DNA of 64,000 bases. Origin: Propionicicella superfundia DSM 22317. GTDB lineage: Bacteria; Actinomycetota; Actinomycetes; Propionibacteriales; Propionibacteriaceae. Below the pieces are notes generated by a model. The model had not been told where the DNA came from. It ran no database searches and worked only from the letters and a program-made list of their open reading frames with translations. Below are positions 37,710-48,010 of this stretch, piece after piece. How positions within the stretch are numbered: the stretch's first letter is position 1; each line of letters opens with the position of its first letter. The position numbers and the translations under genes were made by a program. The stretch lies in contig NZ_KE384021.1 in the NCBI RefSeq assembly GCF_000423465.1, positions 735,903-799,902 on the forward strand. The letters run 5' to 3'.

Positions 37710-38381
37710 GTGACGGATACCGAGACGCCGAGACGCGCGCAGGTGAAGGAAAAGCGGCGGCGTCCGCGGGCGCCTCTGGTCGTCGGGGTCATCCTTCTCG
37801 CCCTCGGTGTCGGCGCGCTGTCGTGGTTCGCCTGGGAGTTCTGGGGGACGAACATCCCTGCCGTGGAGGCGCAGAAGGCCGAGAAGCAGAAGCTCCGCGA
37901 GGTCTGGTCCACGCCGTCGGCGAGCAGCACCCCGATCCCCGGCGACGGGATCGCGATCCTGCGGATCCCCGACTTCGGGTCGGATTGGGAGCAGCCGGTG
38001 CTGGTGGGCACCGACCAGGACACCTTGATGCGCGGCCTCGGCTGGTACGAGAACACCGCGATGCCCGGCGAGATCGGCAACTTCGCCGTCGCAGGTCATC
38101 GGTCGGGCCACGGCCGTCCGTTCGACCAGTTGCTCGACCTGAAGGCCGGTTCGCAGGTGATCGTGGAGACACGGACGTACATCTACACCTACGAGCTCGA
38201 CAACTCGCCCGCCGACCTGACGGTGAAGAACACCGACACCTGGGTTCTCGATTCCGTGCCCGGGAAGCCCGACGAGAAGCCGACGAAGGCGCTGATCACC
38301 CTCACGACCTGCCAGGACTTCTTCTCCTCTCCGGATCGGTCGATCGGGTTCGGGCATCTCGTGTCGAGCCAGAAGAAGTGA
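37710..38381 (+). CDS. Class E sortase
   Basis: Membrane-bound transpeptidase of 223 aa that joins surface proteins with LAXTG/LPXTG-like signals to the wall. One N-terminal helix (about 23-46) after a basic start, then the sortase barrel: catalytic His130 (AVAGHRSGHG), Cys201 (ITLTTC) and Arg210 (SPDRSIGFGHL), all present. The TLTTC motif with the single N-terminal helix fits class E of actinobacteria. Start GTG 37710 is preferred over ATG 37701 because of the -10 box overlapping the latter. A possible substrate in the window is the surface protein at 60098-61171, with PATGG before its helix. Confidence 0.9.
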   Translation: MTDTETPRRAQVKEKRRRPRAPLVVGVILLALGVGALSWFAWEFWGTNIPAVEAQKAEKQKLREVWSTPSASSTPIPGDGIAILRIPDFGSDWEQPVLVGTDQDTLMRGLGWYENTAMPGEIGNFAVAGHRSGHGRPFDQLLDLKAGSQVIVETRTYIYTYELDNSPADLTVKNTDTWVLDSVPGKPDEKPTKALITLTTCQDFFSSPDRSIGFGHLVSSQKK

Positions 38382-38406
38382 GTCTCGTCCCCCGGAAGGA
38401 ACGCCC

Positions 38407-38958
38407 ATGACGATCGAACAGGACCGCGCGGATCTCAACGCCCTGATCCGCGACCTCGCCGTGATCCGGGGCGAGGTCACCCTGGCCAGCGGGCGGACCG
38501 CGCCGTACTACGTGGATCTGCGCCGCGTCACCCTCGACGGTGCCGCCGCGCCCCTCGTGGGGCGGGTCATGCGCGACCTCGTGGCCGACCTCGAGTTCGA
38601 GGCCGTGGGCGGGCTGACGCTGGGTGCCGATCCGGTGGCTCTGGCGATGCTCCACGCCGCCGCGGCGGAAGGGCGGCGTCTCGACGCGTTCGTCGTGCGC
38701 AAGGAGGCCAAGAGCCACGGCCTGCAGCGGCGGATCGAGGGGACGCCCGTGGCCGGGCGGCGCGTGCTGCTCGTCGAGGACACCAGCACCACCGGCGGGT
38801 CGGTGCTCACCGCCGCCGAGGCGGTGCGGGAGGCGGGCGGACAGATCGTGGGCGTCGCCGTCATCGTCGACCGCGAGACCGGCGCACGTGAGCGGATCGA
38901 GGCGGCGGGCTACCCCTACCGGGCCGCGGCGACGACGACCGACCTCGGTCTCGCCTGA
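38407..38958 (+). CDS. pyrE: Orotate phosphoribosyltransferase
   Basis: Pyrimidine biosynthesis: orotate + PRPP to orotidine-5-phosphate. 183 aa, a normal length. ITR: the TLASGRTAPYYVDLRRVTLDG opening is the orotate-binding part; the catalytic loop is AFVVRKEAKSHGLQRRIEG; the PRPP motif is VLLVEDTSTTGGSVLTA. It follows the sortase by 25 bp with an AAGGAACG Shine-Dalgarno. Other pyr genes are absent here. It ends 4 bp before the convergent DedA gene. Confidence 0.95.
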   Translation: MTIEQDRADLNALIRDLAVIRGEVTLASGRTAPYYVDLRRVTLDGAAAPLVGRVMRDLVADLEFEAVGGLTLGADPVALAMLHAAAAEGRRLDAFVVRKEAKSHGLQRRIEGTPVAGRRVLLVEDTSTTGGSVLTAAEAVREAGGQIVGVAVIVDRETGARERIEAAGYPYRAAATTTDLGLA

Positions 38959-38962
38959 GGAC

Positions 38963-39682
38963 CTACTCGGCCTCGGCGAACGTGACCGCGGCCGCTTCGG
39001 CCTTGCCGCGGCGTTTCGCCATGACGTACTCGACGCCCATCGGCACCAGCGACACCAGGACGATGAGGACGAGTGCGACCTCGATGTTCTGATGGACGAT
39101 CGGGATCGTCCCGAGGAAATACCCCAGCACCGTGACACCCGTGGCCCACAGGACGCCGCCGATGGCGGTGTAGGTGATGAACTTGCGGAACTCCATCTTG
39201 CCGACGCCGGCGACGAGGGTGACGAACGTCCGCACCATCGGGACGAAGCGGGCCAGGATCAGTGCGCGCGACCCGTACTTCTCGAAGAAGCCGTGGGTCA
39301 TCTCGACGTACTTGGGGTTGAACACCTTGCCCATGAACCCCGAGCGGGGCTTGAACAACGGCGGGCCGATCAGCCGGCCGAGGTAGTAGCCGCTGATGTT
39401 CCCGAGGACGGCGGCGATCGTCAGGACGAGGCAGCAGATCGCCAGGACCCAGCCCGAGGACAGGTCGCCGAAGGTGATGGTGCCGAGGGCGACGAACATG
39501 CCCACGGTGAACAGGAGAGAGTCGCCGGGCAGCAGGGAGAAGAGGCCGCACTCCGCGAAGACGATGAGAGCGACACCCCACAGCGCCCAGTTGCCCAGAG
39601 ACATGATGATGAACTCCGGGTCGAGCCAGTCGGGCAGCAGCAGGGGCGCCAGCAGGAGCGGAAGTGAGACCGTCACGTTCAC
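38963..39682 (-). CDS. DedA-family membrane protein
   Basis: Membrane protein of 239 aa of the DedA/VTT family, implicated in recycling undecaprenyl phosphate or other lipids and in membrane potential. Typical motifs are FAECGLFSLLPGDSLLFTVGMF near the N-terminus and EKYGSRALILARFVPMVRTFVTLVAGVGKM, with the conserved Arg and acidic residues. GTG at 39682 begins NVTVSLPLLLAP; a longer frame overlaps the divergent methyltransferase gene and was not used. Only 20 bp separate the two divergent starts. Confidence 0.93.
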   Translation of the reverse strand: MNVTVSLPLLLAPLLLPDWLDPEFIIMSLGNWALWGVALIVFAECGLFSLLPGDSLLFTVGMFVALGTITFGDLSSGWVLAICCLVLTIAAVLGNISGYYLGRLIGPPLFKPRSGFMGKVFNPKYVEMTHGFFEKYGSRALILARFVPMVRTFVTLVAGVGKMEFRKFITYTAIGGVLWATGVTVLGYFLGTIPIVHQNIEVALVLIVLVSLVPMGVEYVMAKRRGKAEAAAVTFAEAE

Positions 39683-39688
39683 CGAGAC

Positions 39689-39694
39689 TACCCT
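39689..39694 (+). promoter_or_regulatory. -10 box TACCCT for leaderless SpoU methyltransferase message
   Basis: TACCCT lies 8 nt before the ATG at 39703 and inside the 20-bp divergent gap, so transcription must begin next to the start codon. Confidence 0.5.
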
Positions 39695-39702
39695 GGCCCT
39701 CC

Positions 39703-40332
39703 ATGGGAGCCCACAAAGACGACGATCCGGCAGTGTCGGCCGCACCGGGGGTCGGGCCGTATCCGCCCCCGTGGCCCGTCGACGATCGGCTCGACCCCGC
39801 CCTGCTCGCCGAGGGGGACCGCCGCAACGTGGCCGACCGCTACCGCTACTGGACGGTGCCCGCCATCGTCGCCGACCTGGACGCCCGTCGGCACCGGCTC
39901 CACGTCGCCATCCAGAACTGGGAGCACGACTTCAACATCGGCTCCATCGTCCGCACGGCCAACGCGTTCAACGTCGCGGGCGTGCACATCCTGGGCCGTC
40001 GCCGCTGGAACCGCCGCGGCGCGATGGTGACCGATCGCTACCTGCACGTGTCCCATCACGCGACGGTCGAGGAGTTCGTCTCCTGGGCCGCGGGAGAGGC
40101 CGTGCCGCTCATCGGCGTCGACAACCTGCCCGGGTCGGTCCCGCTCGAACGCACCGAGTTGCCGCCCGTCTGCTGCCTCGTCTTCGGGTCGGAGGGGCCC
40201 GGGCTCACCCCGGACGTCGTCGCGGCCTGTGAGCGCCTCGTGGCGATCACCCAGTACGGTTCGACGCGATCCCTCAACGCGGGTGCGGCGGCCGCGATCG
40301 CGATGTACCACTGGGCGCTGCGCTGGGCCTGA
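39703..40332 (+). CDS. SpoU/TrmH-family RNA 2'-O-methyltransferase
   Basis: SPOUT-fold methyltransferase of 209 aa. Motif 1 NWEHDFNIGSIVRTANAFNVAGVHILG (conserved Asn and Arg), motif 2 CLVFGSEGPGLTPDVV, motif 3 YGSTRSLNAGAAAAIAMYHW, the knot that binds S-adenosylmethionine. The N-terminal 50 residues are an extra Pro/Asp-rich part. TrmH-like members methylate tRNA G18 or a rRNA site; the exact RNA is not determinable here. Confidence 0.92.
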   Translation: MGAHKDDDPAVSAAPGVGPYPPPWPVDDRLDPALLAEGDRRNVADRYRYWTVPAIVADLDARRHRLHVAIQNWEHDFNIGSIVRTANAFNVAGVHILGRRRWNRRGAMVTDRYLHVSHHATVEEFVSWAAGEAVPLIGVDNLPGSVPLERTELPPVCCLVFGSEGPGLTPDVVAACERLVAITQYGSTRSLNAGAAAAIAMYHWALRWA

Positions 40333-40406
40333 AATCGGTGTCGACCGGGGGTCCGCGGCGCGTACAGTGAGGCGTCCCGAACACGGTGTCCGGGGGGAGG
40401 GGACGC

Positions 40407-41366
40407 GTGGCAGGCGAGTCGGTTCCGCAGTCGGAGGATCACGCGAACGGCGGTGCGGCCGGCTCCCGAGGCCTCGTCCTCGCCGTCGCCGCGTACGGTC
40501 TGTGGGGCCTGTTCCCGTTCTACTTCCAACTCGTGAAGGCGGCCGGTGCGGTCGAGGTCATCGGTCACCGGATCCTGTGGTCCTTCGTCTTCTGCTTCGC
40601 CGGCGTCCTGCTGTGGCGGCAGTGGCGGCATCTGGTCGAGGTCGTGCGCAACCGGCGGTTGTTCTGGGGACTGGCGGCGGCCGGCGTGCTCGTGTCGCTG
40701 AACTGGCTCGTGTACGTGTGGGCCGTCCTCAACGACCACATCGTCGATGCGGCGCTGGGGTACTTCGTGAACCCGCTCGTCACGGTGGCGCTGGCCGTCG
40801 TCTTCCTGCGGGAGCGGCTGCGGCCCGCGCAGAAGGTCGCGGTCGGTGTCGGGCTCGTGGCCGTGATCGTCATCGCCGTGGGCTACGGGCAGGTGCCGTG
40901 GGTCGCTCTCGCCCTCGCGCTCAGCTTCGGGCTCTACGGGCTGGTGAAGAACCGCGTCGGGGGCAAGGTGTCGCCTCTGGTCGGGTTGACGGTCGAGACG
41001 TCGGTCCTCTCGCCCGTCGCGCTGGTGTACCTCGGGTGGCTGCAGGTGACCGGCGCGGGGACGCTGCTCGGTCACGGCGTCCCGCACACGGCGGCGCTGC
41101 TGGGAGCCGGGGCCGTCACCGCCGTCCCGCTGCTGCTGTTCGCCGGCGCCGCGAGCCGGATCCCGCTGTCCATGCTGGGGTTCATCCAGTACCTGACGCC
41201 GATCCTGCAGTTCTCGATCGGCGTGTGGGTCAACCACGAGGTGATGCCGCTGCCGCGGTGGATCGGGTTCGGGCTCGTGTGGGTCGCGCTGGTCATCCTG
41301 ACCGTCGACGGTCTCCGTCCCGCCCGCTCGCGCGCCGTCGTCGTCGACCCCGAGATCCAGAGCTGA
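40407..41366 (+). CDS. rarD: RarD/EamA-family transporter
   Basis: Ten-helix DMT-superfamily membrane protein of 319 aa. LAVAAYGLWGLFPFYFQLVKAAGAVEVIGHRILWSFVF is the RarD signature opening; LNWLVYVWAVLNDHIVDAALGYFVNPLVTVALAVVFLRERL is the second; GAGAVTAVPLLLFAGAASRIPLSMLGFIQYLTPILQF the third. GTG at 40407 is chosen because GGGGGGAGGGG precedes it; a GTG at 40386 is an alternative. A TACAGT -10 box occurs at 40364. RarD relatives are linked to chloramphenicol sensitivity; the substrate is unknown. Confidence 0.93.
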   Translation: MAGESVPQSEDHANGGAAGSRGLVLAVAAYGLWGLFPFYFQLVKAAGAVEVIGHRILWSFVFCFAGVLLWRQWRHLVEVVRNRRLFWGLAAAGVLVSLNWLVYVWAVLNDHIVDAALGYFVNPLVTVALAVVFLRERLRPAQKVAVGVGLVAVIVIAVGYGQVPWVALALALSFGLYGLVKNRVGGKVSPLVGLTVETSVLSPVALVYLGWLQVTGAGTLLGHGVPHTAALLGAGAVTAVPLLLFAGAASRIPLSMLGFIQYLTPILQFSIGVWVNHEVMPLPRWIGFGLVWVALVILTVDGLRPARSRAVVVDPEIQS

Positions 41367-41482
41367 CCAGGCCCGGAGCGCCCGGGGGCAGAGGCCCGGC
41401 AGGCACCCCGATTCCGCTGGAGCGTCCGGCGTTGTGTGGAAGAATGCCGAGTGTTCGCTCTTACGACCGAAAGTGATCCCCG

Positions 41483-42505
41483 ATGCCTATCGCAACTCCC
41501 GAGAAGTACGCAGAGATGCTCGATCTGGCGAAGGAGAAGTCCTTCGCCTACCCGGCCATCAACATCACCTCCTCCCAGACCGTGACCGCCGCAATCCAGG
41601 GCTTCGCCGAGGCGGGATCCGACGGCATCATCCAGGTGTCGACCGGCGGCGCCGAGTATGCGTCGGGATCCACGATCAAGGACATGGTCACCGGTGCGGT
41701 GGCCCTCGCGCAGTACGCGAACGAGGTGGCGAAGAAGTACCCGGTCAACGTCGTCCTCCACACCGACCACTGCCCGAAGCCCAAGCTGGAGAGCTATGTC
41801 CGGCCGCTGATCGCGATCTCCCTGGACCGCGTCGCCCGGGGTGAGAACCCGCTCTTCCAGTCGCACATGTGGGACGGTTCGGCCGTGCCGGTCGACGAGA
41901 ACCTGTCCATCGCGGCCGAGCTGCTGGAGCTGACCAACAAGGCCAGGCAGATCCTCGAGATCGAGGTCGGCGTCGTCGGCGGCGAGGAGGACGGCGTCAG
42001 CAACGAGATCAACGAGAAGCTGTACACGACGGTCGAGGACGGCTTCAAGACGGTCGAGGCGCTCGGCCTCGGAGAGAAGGGCCGCTACATCACGGCCCTC
42101 ACCTTCGGCAATGTGCACGGGGTGTACAAGCCGGGTGCCGTCAAGCTGCGTCCCGCGGTCCTCAAGGAGATCCAGGACGCGGTCGGCGCGAAGTACGGCA
42201 AGGCGAAGCCGTTCGATCTCGTCTTCCACGGGGGCTCCGGCTCGAGCCCGCAGGAGATCAGCGACGCGGTCGACTTCGGCGTCATCAAGATGAACGTCGA
42301 CACGGACACCCAGTACGCGTTCACGCGTCCGGTCGTGGAGCACATGTTCCGCAACTACGACGGCGTGCTGAAGGTCGACGGCGAGGTCGGCAACAAGAAG
42401 CTGTACGACCCGCGGGCGTGGGGCAAGGCGGCCGAGGCCGGCATGGCCCAGCGCGTCGTCGAGGCGTGCCAGAACCTGCGTTCGGCCGGGCACTCCATCG
42501 GCTGA
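41483..42505 (+). CDS. fba: Class II fructose-bisphosphate aldolase
   Basis: Zinc-dependent glycolytic aldolase of 340 aa. Zinc and catalytic residues are in VVLHTDHCPKPKLE, EIEVGVVGGEEDG, LTFGNVHGVYKPG and LVFHGGSGSS, all conserved. This is the longer actinobacterial class IIA form with IATPEKYAEMLDLAKEKSFAYPAINITSSQT at the start. Monocistronic: 116 bp upstream without overlap, and a strong hairpin downstream. Confidence 0.97.
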   Translation: MPIATPEKYAEMLDLAKEKSFAYPAINITSSQTVTAAIQGFAEAGSDGIIQVSTGGAEYASGSTIKDMVTGAVALAQYANEVAKKYPVNVVLHTDHCPKPKLESYVRPLIAISLDRVARGENPLFQSHMWDGSAVPVDENLSIAAELLELTNKARQILEIEVGVVGGEEDGVSNEINEKLYTTVEDGFKTVEALGLGEKGRYITALTFGNVHGVYKPGAVKLRPAVLKEIQDAVGAKYGKAKPFDLVFHGGSGSSPQEISDAVDFGVIKMNVDTDTQYAFTRPVVEHMFRNYDGVLKVDGEVGNKKLYDPRAWGKAAEAGMAQRVVEACQNLRSAGHSIG

Positions 42506-42520
42506 TCCCGCATGACTCCG

Positions 42521-42553
42521 CGGCGGCCGGTCCCTCGAAGGGGCCGGCCGCCG
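42521..42553 (+). terminator. Hairpin terminator after fba
   Basis: Ten exact pairs (CGGCGGCCGG 42521-42530 with CCGGCCGCCG 42544-42553) and an inner CCCT/AGGG stem, 15 bp past the fba stop. No T run. Confidence 0.75.
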
Positions 42554-42699
42554 GCGTTCCCGAAGCCATGACCGGTGGAGCCCGGCCCCGTCGTCATCCG
42601 GTCAGCCTGACCCGCCGGGTCGACGATGTCGGTGAGGGCGCGCCTGTGTGTGTGCCGCGTGCCGCGCGGCGAACCCACGCGGGAGCACGGCGCTGGTTC

Positions 42700-42705
42700 T
42701 AGGGT
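42700..42705 (+). promoter_or_regulatory. -10 box TAGGGT for leaderless DUF3151 message
   Basis: TAGGGT fits TANNNT and is followed by 6 nt and then the ATG at 42712; no ribosome-binding site is present. Confidence 0.5.
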
Positions 42706-42711
42706 GATCCC

Positions 42712-43380
42712 ATGACGTTCGAGAATCTGCTGGGTGGCATCGCACCGACCTTGCTGCCCGCCGATCCGGCGCTGGACGAGCTCATCGCCCACGGCAGCGA
42801 GCAGTTCGTCGAGATCGCCTCCCGGCACCTCGACTCGAGCCTGTGCTGGGCGATCCTGTCGGAGGGCGCCCTCGCCGCGGCGACCCCCGACGCCGAACTC
42901 ATGGCGTACGCGTTCGCCCGCACCGGCTACCACCGGGGCCTCGACGCCCTGCGCAAGAACGGCTGGCGCGGCAGCGGGCCGGTGCCGTGGGAGCACGAGC
43001 CCAACAGGGGCTTCCTGCGCTGCCTGGCGGCTCTCGCACGGCTGTCGGGCAGCCTCGGCGACGGCGCCGAGCACGATCGCTGCTGGCAGTTCCTGCGGGA
43101 CAGCAGCGAGACCGGCTACCAGGTTCTCCAAGCCCGCAAGGACGCCGTCCCGGTCGCCGACCTGGTCCGCGACGTGACCGCGGCGGACGGGCCGGAACCG
43201 CGCACCGACGAGCCGCCGGCCGACGACGTGACCGAGACGGAGGCGACCGCGGACACGACCGGCGACGCCGCGCCCGGGGCGGAATCGACGGCGAGCCCGG
43301 CCGCGTCTGCCGCCGAGACGGAGCCCGACGCTTCGGTTGCCGCGCCGGTCACGGACGAATCGGCACCCGACGTCCCGTAG
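42712..43380 (+). CDS. DUF3151-family protein with acidic Ala-rich tail
   Basis: Actinobacteria-specific protein of 222 aa. Residues 1-145 match DUF3151: ENLLGGIAPTLLPADPA..L, SRHLDSSLCWAILSEGAL, YAFARTGYHRGLDALRKNGWRGSGPVPWEHEPNRGFLRCL. The function is unknown; the gene commonly sits beside fba and purA in actinobacteria, as here. The last 75 residues are a low-complexity Ala/Glu/Asp/Thr-rich tail, much longer than the core domain needs, and probably disordered. Confidence 0.88.
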   Translation: MTFENLLGGIAPTLLPADPALDELIAHGSEQFVEIASRHLDSSLCWAILSEGALAAATPDAELMAYAFARTGYHRGLDALRKNGWRGSGPVPWEHEPNRGFLRCLAALARLSGSLGDGAEHDRCWQFLRDSSETGYQVLQARKDAVPVADLVRDVTAADGPEPRTDEPPADDVTETEATADTTGDAAPGAESTASPAASAAETEPDASVAAPVTDESAPDVP

Positions 43381-43415
43381 CGGCCTCCGCTCGCGGTTCG
43401 TGGGCCGGGGTGTGA

Positions 43416-44801
<1,386 letters not shown>

Positions 44802-44814
44802 CGGATCCCGCCGG

Positions 44815-44820
44815 TAGGCT
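44815..44820 (+). promoter_or_regulatory. -10 box TAGGCT for leaderless purD message
   Basis: TAGGCT lies 6 nt before the purD GTG at 44827, in the 25-bp gap after purA. Confidence 0.5.
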
Positions 44821-44826
44821 GTCCCG

Positions 44827-46089
44827 GTGAGTGAAATCGCGGTCCTCGTCATCGGGTCCGGCGGGCGCGAGCACGCCCTGGCCCAGGCGCTCTCGCACGA
44901 TCCGGGGGTGTCGGCGGTGCACTGCGCACCCGGCAATCCCGGCACGGCGCAGGTCGCCCGCAACCACCCTGTCGACGCGTCCGACCCCGGCGCGGTCGCG
45001 GCGCTGGCGCGCGAGCTCGGCGTCGATCTCGTCGTGGTCGGGCCCGAGGCGCCGCTCGTCGCCGGGGTCGCCGACGCCGTGCGTGCCGCCGGCATCGCCT
45101 GCTTCGGGCCGAGCGCCGCCGCGGCGCGGCTCGAGGGATCCAAGGCGTTCGCCAAAGAGGTGATGGAGGCCGCAGGCGTCCCGACCGCCGCGGCCCGGTA
45201 CTGCACGACCCCGGCCGAGGTCGCCGCAGCTCTCGACGAGTTCGGATCGCCCTACGTCGTGAAGGACGACGGCCTGGCCGCGGGCAAGGGGGTCATCGTG
45301 ACGGACGACCGCGAGGCCGCGCTGGCCCACGCCGCCGCGTGCGGACGTCCGGTCGTCGTCGAGGAGTTCCTCGACGGGCCCGAGGTGAGTCTGTTCGCCA
45401 TCTGCGACGGCTCCACGGCGCTGCCCATGCAGCCGGCGCAGGATTTCAAGCGGGTCGGCGACGGCGACGCCGGCCCGAACACGGGCGGGATGGGCGCGTA
45501 CACGCCGCTGCCGTGGGCCCCGCCGGGGCTGGTCGACGAGGTGATGGACTCCGTCGTCGCCCCCACCCTGGCCGAGATGGCCCGCCGCGGCACGCCGTTC
45601 GTCGGACTGCTGTACGCGGGGCTCGCGCTGACATCGCGCGGTGTGCGCGTCGTCGAGTTCAACGTCCGCTTCGGGGATCCCGAGACGCAGCCCCTGCTCG
45701 CGGTCCTCGCGTCGCCGCTGGGGCGGGTGCTGCACGCCGCGGCGACGGGCACGCTGACCGATGTCGGTCGCCTGGCCTGGCGTGACGAGTCCGCGGTGGT
45801 CGTCGTGATGGCGGCCTCCGGCTATCCCGGCACGCCGAAGAAGGGCGGACGCATCCGCGGGCCACGGCTGGCGGGCAGCGACGACAACGTTCACATCATC
45901 CATGCGGGCACGGCGCTGGACGACGGCGAGCTCGTCGCGGACGGCGGGCGGGTGCTCGGCGTCGTGGGCACGGCGGGCAGCCTGGCCGGCGCCCGGGAGG
46001 CCGCCTACGCGGCGATCGCCCAACTCGACTTCCCCGACGGCTTCTGCCGTCACGACATCGCACGGAAGGCCGCCGAGGAGATCTCATGA
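44827..46089 (+). CDS. purD: Phosphoribosylamine-glycine ligase
   Basis: ATP-grasp enzyme of 420 aa: phosphoribosylamine + Gly + ATP to GAR. N-domain VLVIGSGGREHALAQAL; ATP-grasp LAAGKGVIVTDDREAAL and EEFLDGPEVSLFAICDG; metal site VVEFNVRFGDPETQPLLAVL; DFKRVGDGDAGPNTGGMGAYTPLPW is the PurD-specific motif. Its stop overlaps the purB ATG, so the two are translated together. Confidence 0.97.
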   Translation: MSEIAVLVIGSGGREHALAQALSHDPGVSAVHCAPGNPGTAQVARNHPVDASDPGAVAALARELGVDLVVVGPEAPLVAGVADAVRAAGIACFGPSAAAARLEGSKAFAKEVMEAAGVPTAAARYCTTPAEVAAALDEFGSPYVVKDDGLAAGKGVIVTDDREAALAHAAACGRPVVVEEFLDGPEVSLFAICDGSTALPMQPAQDFKRVGDGDAGPNTGGMGAYTPLPWAPPGLVDEVMDSVVAPTLAEMARRGTPFVGLLYAGLALTSRGVRVVEFNVRFGDPETQPLLAVLASPLGRVLHAAATGTLTDVGRLAWRDESAVVVVMAASGYPGTPKKGGRIRGPRLAGSDDNVHIIHAGTALDDGELVADGGRVLGVVGTAGSLAGAREAAYAAIAQLDFPDGFCRHDIARKAAEEIS

Positions 46090-47507
46090 GTGTTCTCGCC
46101 GAACGGTACGCGTCGCCCGAGATGCGCGAGATCTGGTCGCCCGAGCGCAAGATCCTCGCCGAACGCGAACTGTGGATCGCTGTCCTGAAGGCGCAGGCAG
46201 AGCTCGGCGTCGACTTCGGCGGGGACGACCCGCAGACGGTCATCGCCGCCTACGAGGCCGTCAAGGAGCAGATCGACACCGAGTCGATCACGGCCCGCGA
46301 GCGCGTGACGCGCCACGACGTGAAGGCGCGCATCGAGGAGTTCTGCGCGCTCGCCGGGTACGAGCACATCCACAAGGGGATGACGAGCCGCGATCTCACC
46401 GAGAACGTCGAGCAGGCCCAGCTCAAGGCGTCCATGGAGGTGATCTCCGACAAGTGCGTCGCCACGCTCGTCCACCTGTCGCGGCTGGCGACCCAGTACG
46501 CCGATCTTGCGATGACCGGGCGTTCGCACAACGTCGCCGCGCAGGTCACGACGCTGGGCAAGCGGTTCGCCACGGCCGCCGAGGAACTGCTGTACGCGCA
46601 GGAGCGGCTGGAGGATCTGCTCGACCTGTACCCGCTACGCGGGATCAAGGGCCCGATGGGGACGGGCCAGGACATGCTCACGCTGCTGGGCGGCGACGAG
46701 CGGAAGCTGCGCGTGCTGGAGGAGCGCGTGGCCGATCACCTCGGCTTCGGGCATGTCATGATCTCCACCGGCCAGGTGTACCCGCGCTCGCTCGACTACG
46801 AGGTGCTGTCGGCGCTCGTGCAGATCGCGGCGGGCCCGTCGTCGCTGGCCACCACGATTCGTCTCATGGCGGGCCAGGAGCTCGTCACCGAGGGGTTCAA
46901 GCCCGGGCAGGTCGGATCGTCCGCGATGCCGCACAAGATGAACGCCCGGTCGTGCGAACGGATCAACGGCTTCATGGTGCTGCTGCGCGGGTACGCCCAG
47001 ATGGTCGGCGATCTCGCCGGCGGGCAGTGGAACGAGGGAGACGTGTCGTGCTCGGTGGTCCGGCGCGTGGCGCTGCCCGATGCCTGCTATGCGATCGACG
47101 GGCTGTTCGAGACGATGCTGACGGTGCTGGCCGAGTTCGGTGCGTTCCCGGCTGTGATCGAGGCCGAGTTGCAGCGATACCTTCCGTTCCTGTCCACGAC
47201 GAACATCCTGATGGCGGCCGTCCAGCACGGCGTCGGGCGTGAGACCGCCCACGAGGTCATCAAGGAGCACGCGGTCTCGGTGGCGCTGGCGATGAGGGAA
47301 GGCGCGCCCGGCAACGACCTGCTGGACCGGCTGGCCGGCGACGATCGTCTCGGGCTGAGCCGCGAGGAACTGGATCGTGCCGTCGCCGAGCCGCTGCGGC
47401 TGTCGGGCGCCGCCCGGCATCAGGTGGGGCGGGTCGACGCCCGGGTGCGGGTGCTGGCCGATCGCAATCCCGAGGCGGCCGCCTACGTTCCGGGAGCCGT
47501 CCTGTGA
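46086..47507 (+). CDS. purB: Adenylosuccinate lyase
   Basis: Fumarase-superfamily lyase of 473 aa acting twice in purine synthesis (SAICAR and adenylosuccinate cleavage). The superfamily signature is GSSAMPHKMNARSCERI; TSRDLTENVEQAQ and GRSHNVAAQVTTLGKRFA are the other active-site regions. Opens VLAERYASPEMREIWSPERKILAERELWIAVLKAQAELG. The stop overlaps the DUF501 GTG. Confidence 0.97.
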   Translation: MSVLAERYASPEMREIWSPERKILAERELWIAVLKAQAELGVDFGGDDPQTVIAAYEAVKEQIDTESITARERVTRHDVKARIEEFCALAGYEHIHKGMTSRDLTENVEQAQLKASMEVISDKCVATLVHLSRLATQYADLAMTGRSHNVAAQVTTLGKRFATAAEELLYAQERLEDLLDLYPLRGIKGPMGTGQDMLTLLGGDERKLRVLEERVADHLGFGHVMISTGQVYPRSLDYEVLSALVQIAAGPSSLATTIRLMAGQELVTEGFKPGQVGSSAMPHKMNARSCERINGFMVLLRGYAQMVGDLAGGQWNEGDVSCSVVRRVALPDACYAIDGLFETMLTVLAEFGAFPAVIEAELQRYLPFLSTTNILMAAVQHGVGRETAHEVIKEHAVSVALAMREGAPGNDLLDRLAGDDRLGLSREELDRAVAEPLRLSGAARHQVGRVDARVRVLADRNPEAAAYVPGAVL

Positions 47508-48010
47508 CGGTGGCCCCCGACGATGCGGCGGCGATCGCCGCGCAGCTCGGCCGGACGCCGCGGGGGATGGTCGCCGTCGCATGGCGGTGTCCGTCGGGCA
47601 CGCCGGGTGTCGTCACGACCGCACCCCGGCTGCCGGACGGGACGCCGTTCCCGACGATGTACTACCTGACCTGCCCGTCGCTGACGTCGGCCTGTTCGAC
47701 GCTGGAGGCGCGGGGGGTCATGGCCGAGATGTCGGCCCGCCTCACGGCGGATCCCGAGCTGGCGGCGGCGTACCTCCGGGCGCACGATGCCTATCTCGCC
47801 GACCGGGCCGAGCTGGGCGACGTCCCCGAGATCGACGGTGTCAGCGCCGGCGGAATGCCCGGGCGGGTGAAGTGCCTGCACGCGCTCGTCGCGCACGCCC
47901 TCGCCGCGGGGGAGGGCGTGAACCCGCTGGGGGACGAGGCCGTGGCGCTCCTGCGGGAGTCCCGGCTCTCGGCGTGCCTGCCACACGAGGAGGAACGAAC
48001 CGATGGGTGA
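47504..48010 (+). CDS. DUF501-family protein
   Basis: Actinobacterial protein of 168 aa, function unknown. The conserved Cys/Gly-rich core is AWRCPSGTPGVVTTAPRLPDGTPFPTMYYLTCPSLTSACSTLEARGVM, with later GMPGRVKCLHALVAHALAAGEGVNPLGDEA; the two CP motifs and the His/Cys in KCLHALVAH could bind metal. It is typically linked to ppx/gppA and eno or pur genes. Here its GTG overlaps the purB stop and its end overlaps the ppx start by 8 bp. Confidence 0.9.
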   Translation: MTVAPDDAAAIAAQLGRTPRGMVAVAWRCPSGTPGVVTTAPRLPDGTPFPTMYYLTCPSLTSACSTLEARGVMAEMSARLTADPELAAAYLRAHDAYLADRAELGDVPEIDGVSAGGMPGRVKCLHALVAHALAAGEGVNPLGDEAVALLRESRLSACLPHEEERTDG

